Shown: piece by piece, positions 59,252 to 64,000 of the stretch
Layout: every line of letters starts with the position of its first letter
How positions within the stretch are numbered: the first letter of the stretch is position 1
Assembly: GCA_034440615.1 (NCBI GenBank)
Contig: JAOTOM010004280.1
Coordinates: 62,001-126,000 of the forward strand
Origin: Ashinkailepas kermadecensis
Taxonomy: Eukaryota > Arthropoda > Thecostraca > Neolepadidae
Reading direction: 5' to 3'
DNA: 64,000 nt
Position numbers and translations under genes: made by a program
Notes under the pieces: generated by a model
What the model saw: only the letters and a program-made list of their open reading frames with translations
Databases searched by the model: none
Told to the model about the DNA's origin: nothing

Positions 59252-62094
59252 AGGGGATTTCACTTTCCTCGCTCTCTATTGCACCCGCTAGTGCTTAAGT
59301 ACCACGTTCTAAGCATACACCGACACACGCCGAACTGTTCACCAAAACGTAAGGCAGGACTACTCCGGCTACTCCGCCCGACCGGAACATAACGCCGGAG
59401 TATGGATACCGCGACATAAGAGACGCCTCGGGCTATGCTGTGCAACACGGAGGGAGTTGACCGGCGCCATTGTCCGCTCAGCCGAGCCCTCTGGCTGTCC
59501 GTGAGCGTCGCACCTTTCTTCGCCGGGTACCAGTTTTTGAGTGCCGAGTTGCCAGAACATGAGCTGCCACAAGTTTTTCAGTGTTGCGGTACTTTCAACC
59601 CGGAATGACACCGATGTTTTTCAAGTAAGCGTTCCTTTCCGGTAGGAATGTCGGCATAGAATCGCCCCAGATCAGTCCGCATGGAGGCTGAAACTACTCA
59701 AGTATTTCTCCCATAAAGCTTAGTTTCCGCCATGCGTGCTGGGAAGCTATTGCGAGTGTTCTGCATGCATGGGAGCCGTGGGTAGGACTCAGAACAACAC
59801 TGAACAAGTCGAGCTACTCAGAACTCGCTCACGTATTACTTTTTGTATTTAGTGGCGTTGTTATTCGTTGCATTTGCTAGCAAGTTTGAAGAAAGAACAT
59901 TCTCTCCTCTGGGCATCTGTGTTTCGTTGGCATTAGCCAGAGAAGCTAACTGTATCGCCTGCTCGTGTTCGAATAGGGCTTCTCTCGACTTCTGCCATCC
60001 TATACCACCGATTAAAAAGGTAGCTTCGTGTGACGTTCAATACTGCAAAGCTTTTGTTTAGCATGCCATGCATTGGGTAGGGTGCCATTAGGGAAAGCAG
60101 GTCACGTATCCCCATCTGACGCAGTATTGATGGACGGACTGGAGCGGCAAATGTAATCGCACTCCGTCGTGCGCCGGCACCCGCAGTCTCAGTACCGCAC
60201 AGATCAGTGCGGTAGTGCAGTGATCAGTGATGCAGTGCTGTCTACAGGTTAGTGCTGTGTTCTGTAGGTGTGCATCGCTTTATGTACGTTCGATATCATC
60301 AGGGAGGAACCATTTCTCTGTATGTTACAGTTTAGATGTAAGCCGCTTTTTATCACGCAAAACGTCCTCCGCAATGAACGCATTGCAATGGAATCCTCCG
60401 TCCAAATTGGGGAAGTTTGCAATGCATTTCGCAGTTCCGTTTCTATTCCTTTTCAGGATACCTCTGTAGTACTAGCAGAACCGTTCATATGCATAGTCCG
60501 TGGTCTAGCCTGAAGCCACCCCTATTCATCATCTCGCTCAGAAACATCCGTCATTTAGGCAATGTGCCAGGCAAGCCCCAACAATGCGGCACATTAAGCT
60601 TCGTCCAATGAGAAGCCAGCAATGCAGGACTATCTCAAGGGTCACCCGTTGCGTTTTCATGGCCCAGATCCCCTCAACGTGCATGATGCGTAATCACATT
60701 CGGAACCAGAATGCTTTCTTTGACATGATCAGCGCATGCCAATTCGACGCCACTGGTCGAACAGAAGCACACTTTCCGCCGGCACTTCCGCTGGCTGTCG
60801 GCTTGTGAGGACTGGGGTGTTCGGTTGGGTCTTCTTACTCGTAGTCTTCTGAACGCCTCCCCAAGACTGTCATGCCGGGCTTCCGGACACAGGGACCCCA
60901 GCGGTGGCGACGACCTTACCGACACCATGCAAATTTGAAGGTGAAGGTAATTGAGTCAAGCTACATGTTACATAGGATGGATCTCTAGGATCCGCCCTGA
61001 GGTGGACGATTCAAGGACGTGAGTATGTGACACAATATTTGACTTCACCCGATTACTGAAGGGCTTCCTGGCCGCGAAGTAGCCAAGAAATGTGAGCTTT
61101 CGATAGCTTTATAATATGTGCTAAAATGTTTAGGGTAATATTTGAAGTCAATTAAACGAATCAGAAAGAAAATAATTGTTTTACTCCGTCTTCCTTCCAA
61201 AAGTCACCTGCAAAAATCTCCGCAAATCTCCCTTGACTAAAGTATATTTTCGAAGCTCTCTGAAACGTGCTGGCGTTTCTCATAATCGTTCATGTAGCTT
61301 TCTAGTTCCTCAGTATCACACATGGCATGACGTTCAGAAGTAAACCTTTCATCCCATTTCCCACTCACTCTGGACACACCTCTGGTGAGCATAAATAAGT
61401 GCTACATCCTCTCGAGTCATCTAGCCAATAGTCTTTCAACATTGGCTACCAAGTGTCGTGAAGAACGGTGAAGTATTTCCGAAGTTACAGACGGTAGAAG
61501 CCAAACATGTTACCATGTCACAAAGCTGAGAAAATGTTCCGAACATGCTTTCGAAAAGTCCCTCCTGGAACCGTCCCTGAGCAAAGTAGGAAGCTAAAGA
61601 TTGGCACCATATGTAGACGAGGTAGTTGGAAAACATCACCGCGTTTCGACATAATTGCTTCAAGCGTTCGGGCGCAACAGACAGCGAAAAATACCAGGGT
61701 TATGGGCACTTAGTGCCCCCCCCCCCCCTGCCTAATAGGGTTAGGATGAAATTACACCTGCGGTTATGTGTCATTTTCCACCGAAATATCCTTACTTGGA
61801 TGCTTTGGATACGGCTAGTTATTACCATTTCCATCTTTGCGGCCTTCCTTATGGTGTATTAAGTTGTTCATGGATGGATTGCGTTTATAATGCGCAGTGC
61901 TTCCAGCTTCCACAATAATCTTGAAAGCAGGAAACTAGCGACACCGAACTTGAGCGTTAGATGATGGGCTAGATACGAACTTAACGTGAGGCAGGCAAGG
62001 CCACATGTTAAAGTCGTCCTAAGTCAAATGCGATCGCACAACAAATTCGGCTATCTCGGGCGAAAACTGACTTAAAGTCATGACGTGATAAGGC
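59252..62094. other. No gene established (2.8 kb)
   Basis: Only short frames without known motifs. One site could be a first exon: around 60190-60246 there are several TCAGT-type initiator-like sequences followed by CTACAGGTTAGT, a good donor match on the plus strand. There is no supporting coding sequence, so no gene is called. A C homopolymer lies near 61717-61729. Confidence 0.35.
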
Positions 62095-64000
62095 TTAACA
62101 AGAGCCACAGAGTCCACCTGAGTTAAGCCTATGAAGGGGAGATAGTATTAGAGCCACAGAGTCCACCTGAGTTAAGCCTATGAAGGGGAGATGGTATTAG
62201 AGCCACAGAGTCCACCTGAGTTAAGCCTATGAAGGGGAGATAGTATTAGAGCCACAGAGTCCACCTGAGTTAAGTCCATAACAAGAGCCACAGAGTCCAC
62301 CTGAGTTAAGCCTATGAAGGGGAGATGGTATTAGAGCCACAGAGTCCACCTGAGTTAAGTCCTTAACAAGAGCCACAGAGTCCACCTGAGTTAAGCCTAT
62401 GAAGGGGAGATGGTATTAGAGCCACAGAGTCCACCTGAGTTAAGCCTATGAAGGGAGATAGTATTAGAGCCACAGAGTCCACCTGAGTTAAGCCTATGAA
62501 GGGGAGATAGTATTAGAGCCACAGAGTCCACCTGAGTTAAGCCTATGAAGGGAGATGGTATTAGAGCCACAGAGTCCACCTGAGTTAAGCCTATGAAGGG
62601 AGATAGTATTAGAGCCACAGAGTCCACCTGAGTTAAGCCTATGAAGGGGAGATAGTATTAGAGCCACAGAGTCCACCTGAGTTAAGCCTATGAAGGGAGA
62701 TAGTATTAGAGCCACAGAGTCCACCTGAGTTAAGTCCTTAACAAGAGCCACAGAGTCCACCTGAGTTAAGCCTATGAAGGGGAGATGGTATTAGAGCCAC
62801 AGAGTCCACCTGAGTTAAGTCCTTAACAAGAGCCACAGAGTCCACCTGAGTTAAGCCTATGAAGGGGAGATGGTATTCGAGCCACAGAGTCCACCTGAGT
62901 TAAGCCTATGAAGGGGAGATAGTATTAGAGCCACAGAGTCCACCTGAGTTAAGCCTATGAAGGGGAGATAGTATTAGAGCCACAGAGTCCACCTGAGTTA
63001 AGCCTATGAAGGGGAGATGGTATTAGAGCCACAGAGTCCACCTGAGTTAAGCCTATGAAGGGGAGATAGTATTAGAGCCACAGAGTCCACCTGAGTTAAG
63101 CCTATGAAGGGGAGATAGTATTAGAGCCACAGAGTCCACCTGAGTTAAGCCTATGAAGGGGAGATAGTATTAGAGCCACAGAGTCCACCTGAGTTAAGCC
63201 TATGAAGGGGAGATAGTATTAGAGCCACAGAGTCCACCTGAGTTAAGCCTATGAAGGGGAGATGGTATTAGAGCCACAGAGTCCACCTGAGTTAAGCCTA
63301 TGAAGGGGAGATAGTATTAGAGCCACAGAGTCCACCTGAGTTAAGCCTATGAAGGGGAGATAGTATTAGAGCCACAGAGTCCACCTGAGTTAAGCCTATG
63401 AAGGGGAGATGGTATTAGAGCCACAGAGTCCACCTGAGTTAAGCCTATGAAGGGGAGATGGTATTAGAGCCACAGAGTCCACCTGAGTTAAGCCTATGAA
63501 GGGGAGATGGTATTAGAGCCACAGAGTCCACCTGAGTTAAGCCTATGAAGGGAGATGGTATTAGAGCCACAGAGTCCACCTGAGTTGCCTATGAAGGGGA
63601 GATAGTATTAGAGCCACAGAGTCCACCTGAGTTGCCTATGAAGGGGAGATAGTTTAGAGCCACAGAGTCACCTGAGTTAAGCCTATGAAGGGGAGATAGT
63701 ATTAGAGCCACAGAGTCCACCTGAGTTAAGCCTATGAAGGGGAGATAGTATTAGAGCCACAGAGTCCACCTGAGTTAAGCCTATGAAGGGGAGATGGTAT
63801 TAGAGCCACAGAGTCCACCTGAGTTAAGCCTATGAAGGGGAGATAGTATTAGAGCCACAGAGTCCACCTGAGTTAAGCCTATGAAGGGGAGATGGTATTA
63901 GAGCCACAGAGTCCACCTGAGTTAAGCCTATGAAGGGGAGATGGTATTAGAGCCACAGAGTCCACCTGAGTTAAGCCTATGAAGGGGAGATAGTATTAGA
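62095..64000 (+). repeat. 49-bp minisatellite with 36-bp variant units, running off the window
   Basis: The main unit begins AGAGCCACAGAGTCCACCTG, continues AGTTAAGCCTATGAAGGGGA and ends GATAGTATT, with A/G alternation in GATAGT or GATGGT and 48-bp versions lacking one G. A shorter unit ending TTAAGTCCTTAACA (36 bp) occurs about four to five times before 62830, and then 49-bp units continue almost unbroken to the window end. Minus-strand frames of 76-88 codons are repeat artefacts. Confidence 0.97.

Noticed and set aside
62095..64000. CRISPR array
   Set aside because: Units are contiguous without unique spacers and the context is eukaryotic. The same applies to the 81- and 83-bp arrays.

Overview
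The window looks like eukaryotic, probably arthropod, nuclear DNA. Evidence: tRNA-derived SINEs with target-site duplications (TSDs), hAT-type elements with 8-bp TSDs, decayed Crypton-like and hAT transposase genes, large minisatellites, and scattered runs of the arthropod telomere-type motif TTAGG/CCTAA. There is no operon structure, Shine-Dalgarno spacing or CRISPR array. A GC-rich, disordered secreted protein would suit a crustacean or a chelicerate, but the sequence does not fix the lineage.

Only one convincing host gene is seen: a minus-strand exon of 2,222 codons (45474-52142). It encodes most of a large, Pro/Arg/Ser/Thr-rich, repeat-containing protein that begins inside a signal-peptide-like segment. 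It must be spliced to an upstream exon, because an in-frame stop lies three codons before its first codon. Almost all other long open frames are artefacts of tandem repeats whose unit lacks stop codons.

Layout: 1-888 dead Crypton-type tyrosine recombinase; 1154-1261 (TA)n; 1701-1867 SINE; 2250-3095 degenerate and 6080-8540 well-kept 33-bp minisatellite; 9691-9866 SINE; 11126-11453 tandem duplication; 13165-13450 61-bp repeat; 14094-14629 and 16544-16940 CT-rich microsatellites; 19763-22122 foldback element carrying a 695-bp hAT-like MITE; 24300-25300 repeat block; 26481-33003 a 6.5-kb hAT-like element full of short tandem units and a 2-kb palindrome; 33110-36260 AT-rich TTAGG-motif repeats; 38375-43190 three consecutive unrelated minisatellites (83, 32 and 36 bp); 45474-52142 the coding exon; 52146-53300 an 81-bp minisatellite starting almost at its splice acceptor; 53977-54088 (CA)n; 56413-56614 SINE head dimer; 56960-58320 dead hAT transposase; 59052-59238 SINE; 62095-64000 a 49-bp minisatellite running off the window.

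The most informative structures are the nested insertions, because copies elsewhere in the window preserve the empty site. The MITE interrupts one arm of the foldback and not the other. A truncated SINE interrupts one of several copies of an AT-rich repeat. No previously undescribed functional system could be demonstrated. The candidates for novelty are the giant secreted protein, the SINE family with interchangeable tRNA-like heads, and the repeat-packed hAT-like element.
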